Origin: Paratinospora sagittata
Taxonomy: Eukaryota; Streptophyta; Magnoliopsida; Ranunculales; Menispermaceae
DNA: 64,000 nucleotides
Assembly (NCBI GenBank): GCA_035771175.1
Contig: CM069593.1
Span: forward strand, 45,941,554-46,005,553
Direction: 5' to 3'
A program made the position numbers and the translations under genes. The notes under the pieces were generated by a model, which had not been told where the DNA came from, made no database searches, and worked only from the letters and a program-made list of their open reading frames with translations. Below, in pieces: positions 35,201 through 46,654 of the stretch. Positions within the stretch are counted from its first letter, which is position 1, and the number at the start of each line of letters is the position of its first letter.

Positions 35201-38200
35201 AGTTTGAGGTCCAGACCTATTGTATTTTGATACCTTAGACCTACTGCACATCTTTCCCGTTTTTCCTGATACAGGTGTCCTGAGAGGGCTATTGACCACT
35301 TCAGTGTACCCAGGACTGACAGTCCACTCACTTGACTCAGCTTCACAGTCTTCTGGTTCTGGCTTTCGTTTAAACTACATGCAAAACACCATATCTTTAT
35401 TATCAAGCAAATGGAATCTAAATCCATGTTTCAAAATTTGAATTTCATGCACTTGCAAATTAGAGGGCCATGATGTATATGTCATGATTATCTTAACTTG
35501 ATTATGCTGACACAGCAAGGATCAAATAGGTTCAACATGAGTGCAATTGTTTGATAGTGATAACATGAACTTGGTTGTAGACATGAACAGTTGATACTCA
35601 GTTAACTGCACCCTTACAATTTTAGCAAAAACAGGCATTTATGAATGCCTCAGCTTTTCTCGCTAGCAACCTCCGTAAATAGATTACTGGAAAATTGTTC
35701 TGTGGTAATTAAACTGGAAAATGTCCATTTTAAGTACTACCTTTAATACTGTAAAATATCAAGGCCTCTGGTTCTTGTTTTTCTAGTCTATGAGATCAAG
35801 TCTGCAATAATTTGCAGATTAGTTAATTCAAGTTTCTAATGGTCCTAGATCATTGTCTCTGATTCACCCCCTTTTTCAGACACCCAGGCACCACCACAAA
35901 TTTGGAGGAAAGAGAAATCACCTTGGGGCTTTGTTGAAAAAGATCACGATTTTGTTGAAAAAGGCCATGGCAGTATTTACACTCAGTATTGGATCTGTAT
36001 ACCAGGTTTTCTGCCCGTGGCTTCAGGGGGTATTCAATGTGAAAAAACGCATACCAGTTACCATCACATGCATGCGAGTGCAAGGGATTAAGAGCTTAAC
36101 ATGTATTCCATATTTAAAGGAACAAGAAAGAATAAGAATCTACATTCATTTAAGCAACAATATTAAAAGAAAAGAAAAGTCAAGTCAATTAACAGAAAAA
36201 ACAAAGAAGGGCTTAAAATAGCATTACAGAAGCATGTTCTAGCATTTAACACTTCCTTAGCCTTTCCTTCTTATTGCTAAATTTGGTCACTTTGCATTTT
36301 TCTCCTTATTAACTAAAGCCTCTATTCTTTCCTTGCTATGGTTATACCTTTCTTGTTTTAGCCTAGTCTGAGACCACTGGGTAAAGTTTAAAAAAAAAGA
36401 AAAGCCTTTTAATTTCAAGATGTGTCACACTTCCAATTTATATAATGGTACATAAATCAGTTTCACTAAACTAAGTGGCAAGCTGCCAAACATAATAGAA
36501 GTGGACCCAGGAATTAAAGCAACAAAAGCATGCCCTCAGAATGGTGGATTGCAAGAGAGGCACTAGTTTTTCCCATGTATATGCAAAATTTGTGATGAAT
36601 GAATATTATACTTGTCCATTTAACTTATTGCCAATATTAAATGCAGATGAGCAATAAATGGAAAAGTACAAGCAATCCCATTCTAAAGTTATTTATGAAG
36701 AATCATGAAAAGACGTGTAAGGTCCTACTCCTAAAACAGGAGAGGGTGCACAAAGGTCACAAAGCAGCAGAAAAGCCTTGATTATCCAGCTAAGAAATGA
36801 ACTTTCACCAAATGTTGGTAAAAAATATAAGCATAATGAGAATGAAAAACTCTAAACAAGAAACCTTGGAACAGGACAAACAGAATAAACAAAACCAAGG
36901 GAACGCAGCACCATAGGATGCCATAGATGGACAACCCCACATAGAAACTCAATTTTGCTACCAGTCGTATTGGTGAACCATGTGCCAGCAGATTTGCACT
37001 GCCACTTGCATCATATAATTTTGAAATAGCCAAGGGCCAATAAATGCTTTAGACTGTCAGTCCTTAAGATGGAAAACCAAGGCTTACACCCTGAACTTGA
37101 TTTGGGCATATGTAGAGGCTTGAGTCCGATGTGATTCAAGCCTCAACTTAAGTCTTCAATTCTGATCTTAAATATGAATAGAAATGATACTGTAAATTAT
37201 TAATTGGAGGAAAGTTTGAGGTTACTCTTACATTGGTTATTCACATTAAATATATTAATTGTTACCAAACTTTTACTACTCAATATGAATTTATAGCAAG
37301 GAATTAATTCTGAAATGGTAATAGAGACTGCTGAGCTATATATCTTCCAGCACTAGGTCAGGTTTGATTGTGCTCATCCCAATTTTTCCATGTCAGACTT
37401 TCAAAATGTGCTACATATCCAGTCAAAATTCTAATACTAGAATGTTAATTATAAAAACCAATTAATATGTGGTATACAGTAGAATTGTTCAAATTGGATC
37501 AATGACAAAATAGTCTTACGTGAGCCTAATGGAAGACAACCAAAATAAAAGTTTTACCAGCTAGTCAACCAGAGCAGTTGCCCAAGATCCCCTATGCTTG
37601 TAAACACAAGTGTGTTAAGCAAACTTAGAATTGAAAGCTATTGTATTCATCACCCAACAGCTGCACTCATTTTTCTTAACATCAATTAACAACAAACCAC
37701 TGAATGTTCAAGCTTGTGCACAACTAATATAATGCAAAAGGATGGAGCCAAAACTAATCAGCTATCTAAAAGTAATTACTGAAGACATCCTGATGATACA
37801 AGTGCAACAACAAAAGATGGCAAACAATACAGTATTTCTATTTCCACACCGGCTTCTCTTAGAATAACATTTCAATGTTTGTTATCGCAGTCAATGTTAC
37901 CAAGAACCAAATATAGAATCTAAAGACAACTCATTTTCTTTCCGTCAAACGCAAAGATGTGCATTTATGAAAATAAACAAACTTTTACAAAGAAACGCAA
38001 GGTGACCTAAAGAAGAAAAGAAAAGAAAACTCATCCAGCAAGGACATAGGTTCCAATTTGACATCAAAGAAGTAAAAAGAAGGTCCTTGTACTAACAGAA
38101 GTCTTGGACAATGAGAGAGTGGAGCTCTTGATGCAAGTCCCCAACTCATTCATATTGGCATCACTCAAAACTCATATGACTGCAAATGGGAGAAAACCCC

Positions 38201-41200
38201 ATACACTAGAGGGTAGAGTTCCAACAACTTATCAAGTCCAAGACTACCAATGGAAAACCACAAACAAAACCTAAGTCTAGATTAAAATGATTCTGAGTTG
38301 CCCAAGTGAACAGATAATGTTAAACCAAACAATTGAACGCAGTTCTACATCACCTATACCACCACCATACAAATAATCTTAACTACATAACTTGTGACAT
38401 CAAATTTTGCCTTTTTAATACCTTTGCTTCTACCAAGAAGGGTGGGCCTTGGGGAATGATAGAAGATTACGCTCTATCAAAGACCATTTTCTCTTCTCCT
38501 ATTAGACATATTACATAGATCTTTAAGGATTTGTGGTACGGTCTCCACCAAGGTGATTTATGCAAGCATTAAAGCCTAAGGGAGTGGGATCCTTGATCCT
38601 TCTAGGATTAAGTCCGAGTGCCCAACAATGTAACTTACTGTTCTTATTCCATGGCTTAATAGGCTAACTTGTCGCCACTTGTAACCACCTTGCTCTATTA
38701 AAACATAGTTCTTGCCACAACAAAAAGAACAATCGTTGTCTTCTTCCTTATTATTTCATATTCCATTTTGTCCATGTTATTACAGTATTAAAAAAAGGTG
38801 TTGATCCTACAAACTCTTTTCTAAACCTCCCTCACTTTCTCTATCAAGATCTAGTTACTTTCATCAAATTTATCTCTCCACCAGTAACTCCTAATCTCAC
38901 TTCCTACCTCAAGATTCAATTCCTTCCATCAAATTGTTCTCTATTCTTGAGCAAATACTTTGTCTCAATCCTCATCATCAATGGCAATAGAATCTCCATT
39001 TTCCCCTTACTAACATCTCTCATCTTATATACATGAGATTGAACTTCAACAACAACTTGCTTTGACAATCTTGATTCATTCCAATCCTCCACTCTGATGG
39101 AATGCTTGCTTTTGTTGATGATTCATCATCTTAAAGTGTACACCTCAGGGCATAGTGAAGCTTTAGCCTTGCTTTTTTTCATATTAAAATTCTTCTTTTA
39201 TTTTTTCGAAATAAATTCATGATTATGATTTTTGGTAGGGGGTGCTCAGGAATTTATGGCCAACTACAAACCCAACCAAGTCACGTCAGGTGGGGCAGAT
39301 TTCAAACAAATCCAACACCATGACTTAAGGTTAATCTAGGTTGAGGTTGGCATACTACAATCATGGATTCTAAAATCTTGTCTCATAAAATTGTTTCTAA
39401 GTCAAATGAGAACATAAGGTCTAATAAAATATTGTCCTTCATGCCATTTTTGTTATGAAATTTTAAGCAATTCAATGATGACAAGTGATTTCAATGAAAA
39501 TGATGAATGAAGCAACAAGTAACATTCCTAAGTCATGCATGTTTGATTCCATCAGTTTTTTTCTTTCTTGGTAAACATGTAACCCAACCCGAATTGATGA
39601 GGTCAAAAACATATGCACCCAACTTAATCCAATATGATTTGCAAACTCAACCCAACCTATGTGATTTAGGAGGTCACTCGATTTACTCAGGTTGGTCGAT
39701 GGATTGAACACTCCTAGTTTTTGAATAATAAAAAAAAAAACTTCCCTTTAGGTTTTAGGAATTAATTCTTTTTCATTTGGAAGAAATGAAAGCTTGTAGT
39801 TTTAAAGGGTTAAAAAATTGCTTGTGGCCTACAATATATCTTGAAGTTTATTAATAATAATACAAATACTAACCTAAACATTTGAAAAAAAATTATCAAA
39901 TTATTCTAAAAGCAGCTTGCATTTACGCAAAAATGGTGAGAGGTAGCAAAAACCTAATATTTTTACAATTTATTCACTAATTGTATATTTGTTTATGCTT
40001 TCAATGGATTAGAACTTTATATTTGGAAAGCTTATCATATTTTATGTGGCCATTCAAACCCTAATGATGTTCATGGCAATCAAGACATCCCACTATCTTT
40101 TTCTTACTTCTTTCATTCCTTTCTTTGCAATGAAATGCTTAAGAATGAACTAATATCATCTGGTGCATTTAAACAATCTTAACATTGTTGCATGTCTTTT
40201 CAAGATGATGTTTCATTCCACAATATTGCTCCTCAAATAGTTCTTATTTGGCTGCACTATTGAGCGACGATCCCAAGTTTTGTTTAGACTTCTAGCAATT
40301 CTCAGTTCTCAAATACAAATATAAAATTTGAAAGAAACAAGGAGAGCAATTACCAAGCACACAAATAATTGTTAATGCGATTTGACTGGACTTTGTATGA
40401 TGATCCAAGTAAAAAATCGCACGGAATTTACATCTATGCTCACAAATCACACCAACCTACTCTCTTTCGTTTATGAATATTCTTAGCTCATTGGGAAAAT
40501 ATGTGCTCTTTTGTTTATATGTGCTCCTATTCTGCCCACCTTGTTCTATATGTGCTCCAATGTGCACGCACGTTTGTGGTTGTCCACTTGATTCAAATAA
40601 ATATCCATACAATCAAATCTGGATTCAGATTCACATGATTTGTAACTCATTGATAGGCCTTAGCAATAAGCCTAGTCCAATTCCAGGACTAGCACTAAGG
40701 ATCAGCCATGTAGCCTCATGTTCTATTTATAATATGTTTTCCAAAATCACCATCGTCTTTAGTTGTTCTTGTTCCAATGCCTTGGTTCCTATAATAGGTT
40801 CAAAAGGGTAAACATCAGTTCCATGTTCTAACTTCCTACACACTGAAAGAAATCTTTGAGAAAATATAGCACAGGTCTACTAGCATATGTTAATTCTAAG
40901 AGTCCATTGTAGTAATAGCAAAGATGACCACATATTTATCCACTTCCCCTTTGCACAACTATAAATCAATCTAGAATGTGTCAAGAACCATCATTGTGCT
41001 CTTGAAAATTAAGCCCCGCTTTTCATACCACTCTTTTCTTCTTCACTATTCCTCTTCGTTTGTCAAGAGATAGGAAACGACAAAAAAGGGCATACCCAGT
41101 GCACAAGGCTCCCACTATTGCAGGGTCTAGAAAAGAACATGAAAAAAAATGATATTGATGACTGCAAAACCAAGAGAGGAAAGTGACCAAATTTACATCA

Positions 41201-43514
41201 TATATACTAGTAGATCAACCTTTTCATAACCCAATAACTTGCTCAATGGGAATAAGGGTATGTTTGAATGCCTTAAAAACATGCTAGGAGCCTAGGATCA
41301 TTAACTAGTTTATTTCAATCCCTATAGAAATATGAAAATAGGAACAATCCTTACATGGATCTCAAAAACTAGAGTCATTTACTAAAGAGCTCAAATCCAA
41401 AAATATCTAGTGTAAAACTCCATCTAGACCAACATTTGTTATCCAAATAAGGTCACTATACTATCATTTGACCTCCAATTGAGCTCTCAATTATTGTGAT
41501 CCAATATTCTCGAAGGATGTATATTGAAAAATAACACCCTTTTTCTCGCCATTGCAAATTACTTCCAAACATCTTCTAAAGTCTACCTTGACATAGCAAA
41601 GCTTCTATGGATACAACATCCTTCTGGCATATTTATCAATAAAAAAGGTGACCTAAAATACAACTTTGCATTTTCCACTAATAAAAAGAATCCATTCGTT
41701 GCCTACTCTTTAGCCTGTGTTTCACTTACTCCCTCTCTAGTGCTATTTAAGCACATAGATTGGTCACTCAAACAAACTAAAATTATTTGAGAATTATACT
41801 TCTTCCAAACATGAAAAAGAAAACTGACTAAACCCATCCTCTCAAACTATTTTCTCTAAATTACAGCAACGGCATACTATCAAATCAAGCATGCCGAGAA
41901 AAAAATCTAAGGATAAGACAATTTCAGGACAAAGTATGTATAGTGAGGATTTGTTTCCCCAAATAGTGCCAGTGTAAAGCTTTATCCCAAATCCAGTGTT
42001 CAATAGCATCATTTATGCAGTAAGCAGAACTGAGACTAGCTACTGGTTGTTCCATAGATTAATTTAGTGGCTACTTTCTTGGATATGAGATCGTTAGAAA
42101 TTAAATCCTGTGTGCAGATTATTGGATTCTTCTTCTTCCTTCAAAGAGGATAAGCTTGAGTTTGACAGAGAATCAAAGAGCTAGCTTATCAACATCATGG
42201 TTCCAATTGACAAGATCTGTTGTGAAAAGAAGCTAAATAAATCATGTTCAACTTAACTCAAATAAGCTTTTTCCCAACTACATAGGATTAACTACATGAA
42301 TTTGCTTCCTCCACTATGCTCTATCAAGGGCTTAATCCTACTCAAGAGTAAAAGTCAATGATATCTACTGATTTATGCAATGAAATTATCATCATCATGT
42401 TACACAAAATACCAAATTACCAATCACACACTGTATAGACTATGATGCTTATCGCAAATAGCACAACACACCAATTCTCCACTTTTACCAGAATTATTGC
42501 ATCCATTCTACATCTTGGAAAAAGCATTTCAAAGTCATAATCAAGGTAGATTCTTTGTTTCAAGCCGATAGGATCAGTTCCCAAAAGTCACCAGTGCAAC
42601 TGGTGAACCTACTGAGAAGAAACTATTGTTATCTTACACATCTGAGGTAAATAAGATTGAAACACACCCATCAGGGTGATGGCTCAGTGGTAGGGGGAGG
42701 AGGGGAAGCAAATTCCTATCCGGATGGTTGCAACTTCGAATCCCCCTGGCACATCCATTCTAGGATTTATTCTCAAGTGGCGTGGTGGGTCCTCTTGCCT
42801 TGGGTCTCCCAGCTCGTGGCCTTGTGGGGTGGGTGGCGGCCCGTGAATTTGTCGGAATAATGAATACCAAGATTATCAAAAAAAAAAAAAAAAATTGAAA
42901 CACAATTATCCCCTTCTCTATTCAGCAACAGCAACCCGAGCAAATATACCTGTCCGGTCTCAGTATAAATCAAACAGCACGCACATGCCTCTCGAAGAAA
43001 CAATGACTTGATGAAAGCATAAATCATAGTAACAACTCAATTTCTTCCAGTAACAACTTACTAGCTTGCATTATTGTAAAGAAAACCACAAAAACAGGAA
43101 GCAAACTTCTAAACGAAAAGTCTCAAGAAAAATCCAGTTGAAACACAAACAAGATTCCGACTTTTTGGTTTCAAACATATAATCAAAAGCATTCAACAAG
43201 CAAATCCGATCTCAGCAAAATTCAACTAGAAAATATATATATATATAACAAGAAACTACATTAACAAAGTCCAAGAAACAGAAAACGAAAAAGAACTCCA
43301 AAAAATCAACGAAAACAAAACTCACGGGAGATTTAACAACGATCATCTCAGCCTGCTCATCTCCAACCCTACGATTCCCTCCAGAAAACCGATGGTAATC
43401 GTCCGGAGGAACGAACGGCGGCTTCGCTGACGAGAACGGGAGTTGTCGCTTCAAAGATTGCAGGATCTGCCCCGACGGCTGCGCCGAGCGATTCGTAGCT
43501 CGGCTTCCAGACAT
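32297..43514 (-). CDS. E2F: E2F transcription factor (plant E2FA/E2FB type)
   Basis: Fourteen exons on the minus strand: 43514-43326, 35374-35185, 34926-34867, 34726-34641, 34566-34478, 34318-34264, 34061-34009, 33938-33888, 33787-33739, 33614-33549, 33455-33379, 33241-33010, 32599-32533 and 32421-32297. They join to 462 codons plus TGA. The winged-helix DNA-binding domain is at about 140-206 with [19 protein letters not shown] and the signature [20 protein letters not shown] leucine-zipper/coiled coil follows (about 222-257), then the marked box with [20 protein letters not shown] and [11 protein letters not shown]. The C-terminus has [18 protein letters not shown], the RBR-binding transactivation segment. 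Such proteins pair with DP partners and drive S-phase genes under retinoblastoma-related control in the nucleus. The single DNA-binding domain rules out the DP-independent E2Fd/e/f class. Intron 1 is 7951 bp. Two NAGNAG acceptors can vary the protein by one residue each. Confidence 0.94.
33614..33620 (-). other. NAGNAG acceptor at E2F exon 10
   Basis: The intron ends TTTCAAGCAG before AATGAAACTC. Splicing at CAG gives ...CysPheGlu-AsnGluThr; at AAG it adds a Gln (GluGlnAsn). Both keep the frame. The CAG site matches the usual plant E2F length here and was used in the model. Confidence 0.65.
34926..34932 (-). other. NAGNAG acceptor at E2F exon 3
   Basis: The intron ends TTTGCAGCAG before GTTCCCC. 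The distal CAG gives Asn-Ala-Gly-Ser; the proximal CAG inserts an extra Ala. Both are in frame, just before the DNA-binding domain. Confidence 0.65.
39236..39716. mobile_element. Degenerate hAT-like non-autonomous element
   Basis: The left end reads TAGGGGGTGCTCA and the right end is TGAACACTCCTA, whose complement is TAGGAGTGTTCA, so the ends are imperfect inverted repeats of hAT type. The flanking octamers ATTTTTGG and GTTTTTGA agree at six of eight positions, as an aged 8-bp TSD would. The interior is rich in CCAACCC and has no transposase. Confidence 0.45.
42251..42335 (+). repeat. SINE-derived conserved block, copy C
   Basis: It carries AAGCTTTTTCCCAACTACA, ACTACATGAATTTGCTTCC and TCTATCAAGGGCTTAAT, the third copy of the block at 13261-13331 and 14181-14260. 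It lies in E2F intron 1. Confidence 0.5.
42656..42904 (+). mobile_element. Intact-looking tRNA-derived SINE with 11-bp TSD
   Basis: The 11-mer ATTGAAACACA is perfect at 42656-42666 and 42894-42904. The 227-bp unit between has A box TGGCTCAGTGG at 42680-42690, B box ACTTCGAATCC at 42733-42743, a GC-rich body and about 16 A at the end. All features of a recent SINE insertion are present, within E2F intron 1 and antisense to that gene. Confidence 0.9.
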
Positions 43515-44002
43515 CAAAAAGCGAATATCTCTTCGATTCTTCGATTCCTTATCAAATCCTCTCGGATTTTCGCTCTTAAACCGATCTGATCTCAAAGAAC
43601 GGCTCGAGAACCTCGCAAACCTCGATCTGTAAAAGAGATTTGAAGAATTTAGGGCAAAAATCAGTTTAGATCTGTGATTTGGGGGAGAGCGCGAGAGAGA
43701 GAAAGGCTAAAAGAGCAGAAAACGAGGGAAGGGAGGGAACTTAGTTCGGATAGATATATGGAGGGAAGAAAAGAGGAAAAAGTACGAAAATGAAAATGAA
43801 AAAAAAAAAAAAAAAAACCGGGAGAAATTTTTTCAAGTTTTTTTTATTATTATTATTGAGTTCTCGCACGTGTGAATTCGCTAATTTCTGTAATTATTTC
43901 TTTTATTAGACCTTTTTTTGTGCTAAAAAAAAACTATATTAATTTTTGATAGTTTCGAATCGGCGATGCGCGCCTTTTGCTGTCTGACTCAGCTGCCGAT
44001 TA

Positions 44003-44010
44003 TTTGGCGC
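44003..44010 (+). promoter_or_regulatory. E2F-binding site TTTGGCGC upstream of the E2F gene
   Basis: TTTGGCGC matches the TTTSSCGC consensus exactly and lies about 490 bp upstream of the E2F ATG. It is followed by GC, giving a GCGCGC core. Plant E2F genes are known to be partly controlled by E2F sites in their own promoters, so autoregulation is a reasonable inference. Confidence 0.65.
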
Positions 44011-44046
44011 GCATTTTCTTCGATGGGAATTTTTTGGCCCTTTGCC

Positions 44047-44055
44047 AAACCCTAA
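44047..44055 (+). promoter_or_regulatory. Telo-box AAACCCTAA
   Basis: AAACCCTAA lies 37 bp from the E2F site. Telo-boxes often accompany E2F sites in promoters of genes expressed in dividing cells. The motif is seen; its function is inferred. Confidence 0.5.
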
Positions 44056-44772
44056 CGACAACTCCACACTCCACTGACGTCTTCGTTGGACCCGCAAAAG
44101 AGATTTGCTGTGGTGCAATGCTTTGGAATATTGATGCCGAGGTCTGTGTATCTGCCACGTTGCAAGTCTACCGAACTTTTAGTCTGAGTATGGACACGTC
44201 ACGGGGTCTATCTAACTCTGGTTAAAATGAGTCCAAGTAAGTGATTAACTGAAAGTTAGCAAGCTAGTGGGCTTCGTCACGTGATAATGAAGGGCACGCG
44301 GCATTTTGAAATTGGGCATTGTTCACGGACAGGAAGTAAGTGATGCGCATGACATTAGAATAGTCCTTAGGGATCAAAAAGGAGTGGTGGGGCACGTGGT
44401 TGAGCGAGAATGGCGGTGTTGGATAGATACTCAGCATCCGGGAACACTTGTAAGGGTTAATATTTGCTGTAGTAGAGCTTCATCAGCATCGGATGCATCG
44501 GTCGTCATTTGAGGACTTCGGAGACTTGGAAATTAATGGAACAGATCTATTGCGTGCAATGGTCGACAACGCGTACAGCTTGTTACTTCGGTACATGGTT
44601 GATGGTCCACGGCACAGATGTTCCATTGTGATCATTGATCATCTCAGTATCAGTGGGCTGAGACAATATTGGGCCTCCTTGTTCTTGAGCCCAATCATAG
44701 GCCCACGCCATGATCCAACTAAGAAGAACCTTATCACTAAAAGAAAGATTTTTTCGTTTTTAATAATGTAAA

Positions 44773-45658
44773 ATGATTTTAGGGTCCAGTTAAATCCATC
44801 CACCCTTTTTTCGCTTTGTCCACCCACCTGATCAAAAAACAAAAGGCAAAAAAACTCTCATTTGAAATTGTCAAAAAGGACATTAGTAAATCCCTTCCCT
44901 TCTATCTTCACTCACCCACTTTCTACCCTAAACCCTTGAACCTTTCAATACTCCAACTCATCTCAATATTCAATGGGAAGGGATACAAGCCGTAAATGAA
45001 GTTCTTCACCCCCTACAGAGCGTGCATTATATTTCTACACTATTTTTTTGCAAAAACATACCCAAAGAAAAAAAGGCGAAAATGAGTTTCGAAACTCAAA
45101 AAAATCGCCTTCCAAAATGTTTTGTCCAACCCTGGTAGGTCGAACGGGTACAAATTCGGCACGTAGAAATTGGTTTTCAGAATTCATTTTTGCCATCTCA
45201 TTCCACCATTATCACCCTTTTTTAAAAATATATATATATATATAAATCCAACAACAACACATTGAAATCTACTTGAAACCTGTAAAAATCATGCTTTATT
45301 GACCGATTTGTAATCTATATTTGACTTGAACTGATTTGAGTTGGACGCCTCTAAAATCGAAATAACCAAATTTTTTTACAAGATTTCCCTAGGTTGTTGC
45401 TCACATTTTTTTCGAATGTTGTTCTAACTCTTTGAATGATTGCAAATTTTAAAGAAATGATGGATTAATGGAGAAGGAACAAGAGAAAGTAGGGAGTGTT
45501 AGGGTTTGGGGTGGATGGAAATGAAAGGGGTAAAATGAAAATTTGGGGGTGGTGAAAAGAAAAAGATTGTTTGATTTTATAATTTTAGGTAGGTGAAAAG
45601 AGTAAGTGGGTGAACATAGAGGAAAAGGTTGATGGATTTAGCTGAACCTATGATTTTA
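44773..45658. mobile_element. Non-autonomous Mutator-like element, 868 bp, 9-bp TSD
   Basis: ATGATTTTA is repeated exactly at 44773-44781 and 45650-45658. The element between begins GGGTCCAGTTAAATCC and ends with the complement of AGGTTCAGCTAAATCC. The terminal inverted repeats extend for about 50 bp with scattered mismatches (both continue ATCCATC and later CACCCAC). The 9-bp TSD is diagnostic of the Mutator superfamily. No transposase or clear captured gene is present. Confidence 0.85.
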
Positions 45659-46522
45659 TTACTAAAATTCAATAGTGTAGAAAAGTGATATATAACACAA
45701 TGTACACTTTAAATGTTAATGTAGTAATTCTCATTCAGATATAAAAATGATAAAACTACGTAAAAGAACTCGTATATCAATCACATCTACTCACACCCCT
45801 AGCACGAGCCATCTGAAAATATTAGGTCACATTGGGTTCATGATCTAGAAACTTGAATACAATTTAAAAAGTGAAAAATTTAGAAAACAACATTTTGTTA
45901 TTTTTTTAAAACAACTTATTTCCTTTGTAAATTTTATAATACTATTTTTAGATTTTAACTTATCAAATGTATTTTTTGTACTTTTAGATTTTTGTATACA
46001 TAAAATTATATTTAAATCACAAACCAAATCATCTGTAAAAGTTTGCAAAATTGTAATTTAAGATGTGGCTACTTCAGCTAGTGCCAGCGTTGACCCGCTG
46101 CACAACAAAGCCCTAACTTGAGCATGGTAATTGTAGAAGATTTTGAATTGTATTTTACATCACTCGGCAGAGATTGTGGATTTGAATGGAAGAGTGGGAT
46201 GAATAGGCTTTTTTCTCAACCATTCAACAAGCTCTCCCACCGGCACCAACGGGCATATGGGCATTATATCACGAGTACTTTTTCAACCCCGTCTTAATCT
46301 CTCCATTTTATTGAAGTTGATTCCTATATAGGTTTTTTTATTTATTTCTTTAAGCAATATTATAATAATTCTTTATTTATAGTGTGCATCTTAGGTAATA
46401 ACACTATGAATTATAGAAACAAAGAGAGAGCATGTAAACCCCACATGGCCTTTACTTGAAAGGATAAAACTCTCGCGACAAAGGCCATTAGGCCCACAAT
46501 AAAAACTATAGAAAAATAACTA

Positions 46523-46654
46523 ATAATTATGGAGTAATTCTAAGTATATCTACCAAAAATATTCTTTATACCCACTTATTATGTTAAAAATTTATAAAGC
46601 GTATGGATAAAGACAATATTTTTGGTAGATATATTTAAATTGCCATAATTATGG
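46523..46654. mobile_element. Mutator-like MITE, 112 bp
   Basis: ATAATTATGG occurs at 46523-46532 and 46645-46654, consistent with a 9-10 bp TSD. The ends between are inverted repeats: the left end has AAGTATATCTACCAAAAAT and the complement of the right end has AAATATATCTACCAAAAAT, so the element folds into a near-complete hairpin. Its termini differ from those of the 868-bp element. Confidence 0.75.

Larger units (their letters stand above)
35375..43325 (-). other. E2F intron 1, 7951 bp
   Basis: The intron runs from the donor CCC|GTGAGT (43325) to the acceptor ATGTAG (35375). It separates the N-terminal 63 codons from the rest. It contains a hAT-like repeat (39236-39716), a SINE fragment (42251-42335) and a full SINE (42656-42904). 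No other gene is seen on either strand. Confidence 0.8.

Noticed and set aside
42680..42743. tRNA gene suggested by A and B boxes
   Set aside because: The body does not fold as a cloverleaf with proper stems, and an A tail plus TSD show that it is a SINE.
44306..44771. Two overlapping + strand frames upstream of E2F
   Set aside because: Different frames, no domain, and partly within likely promoter DNA.
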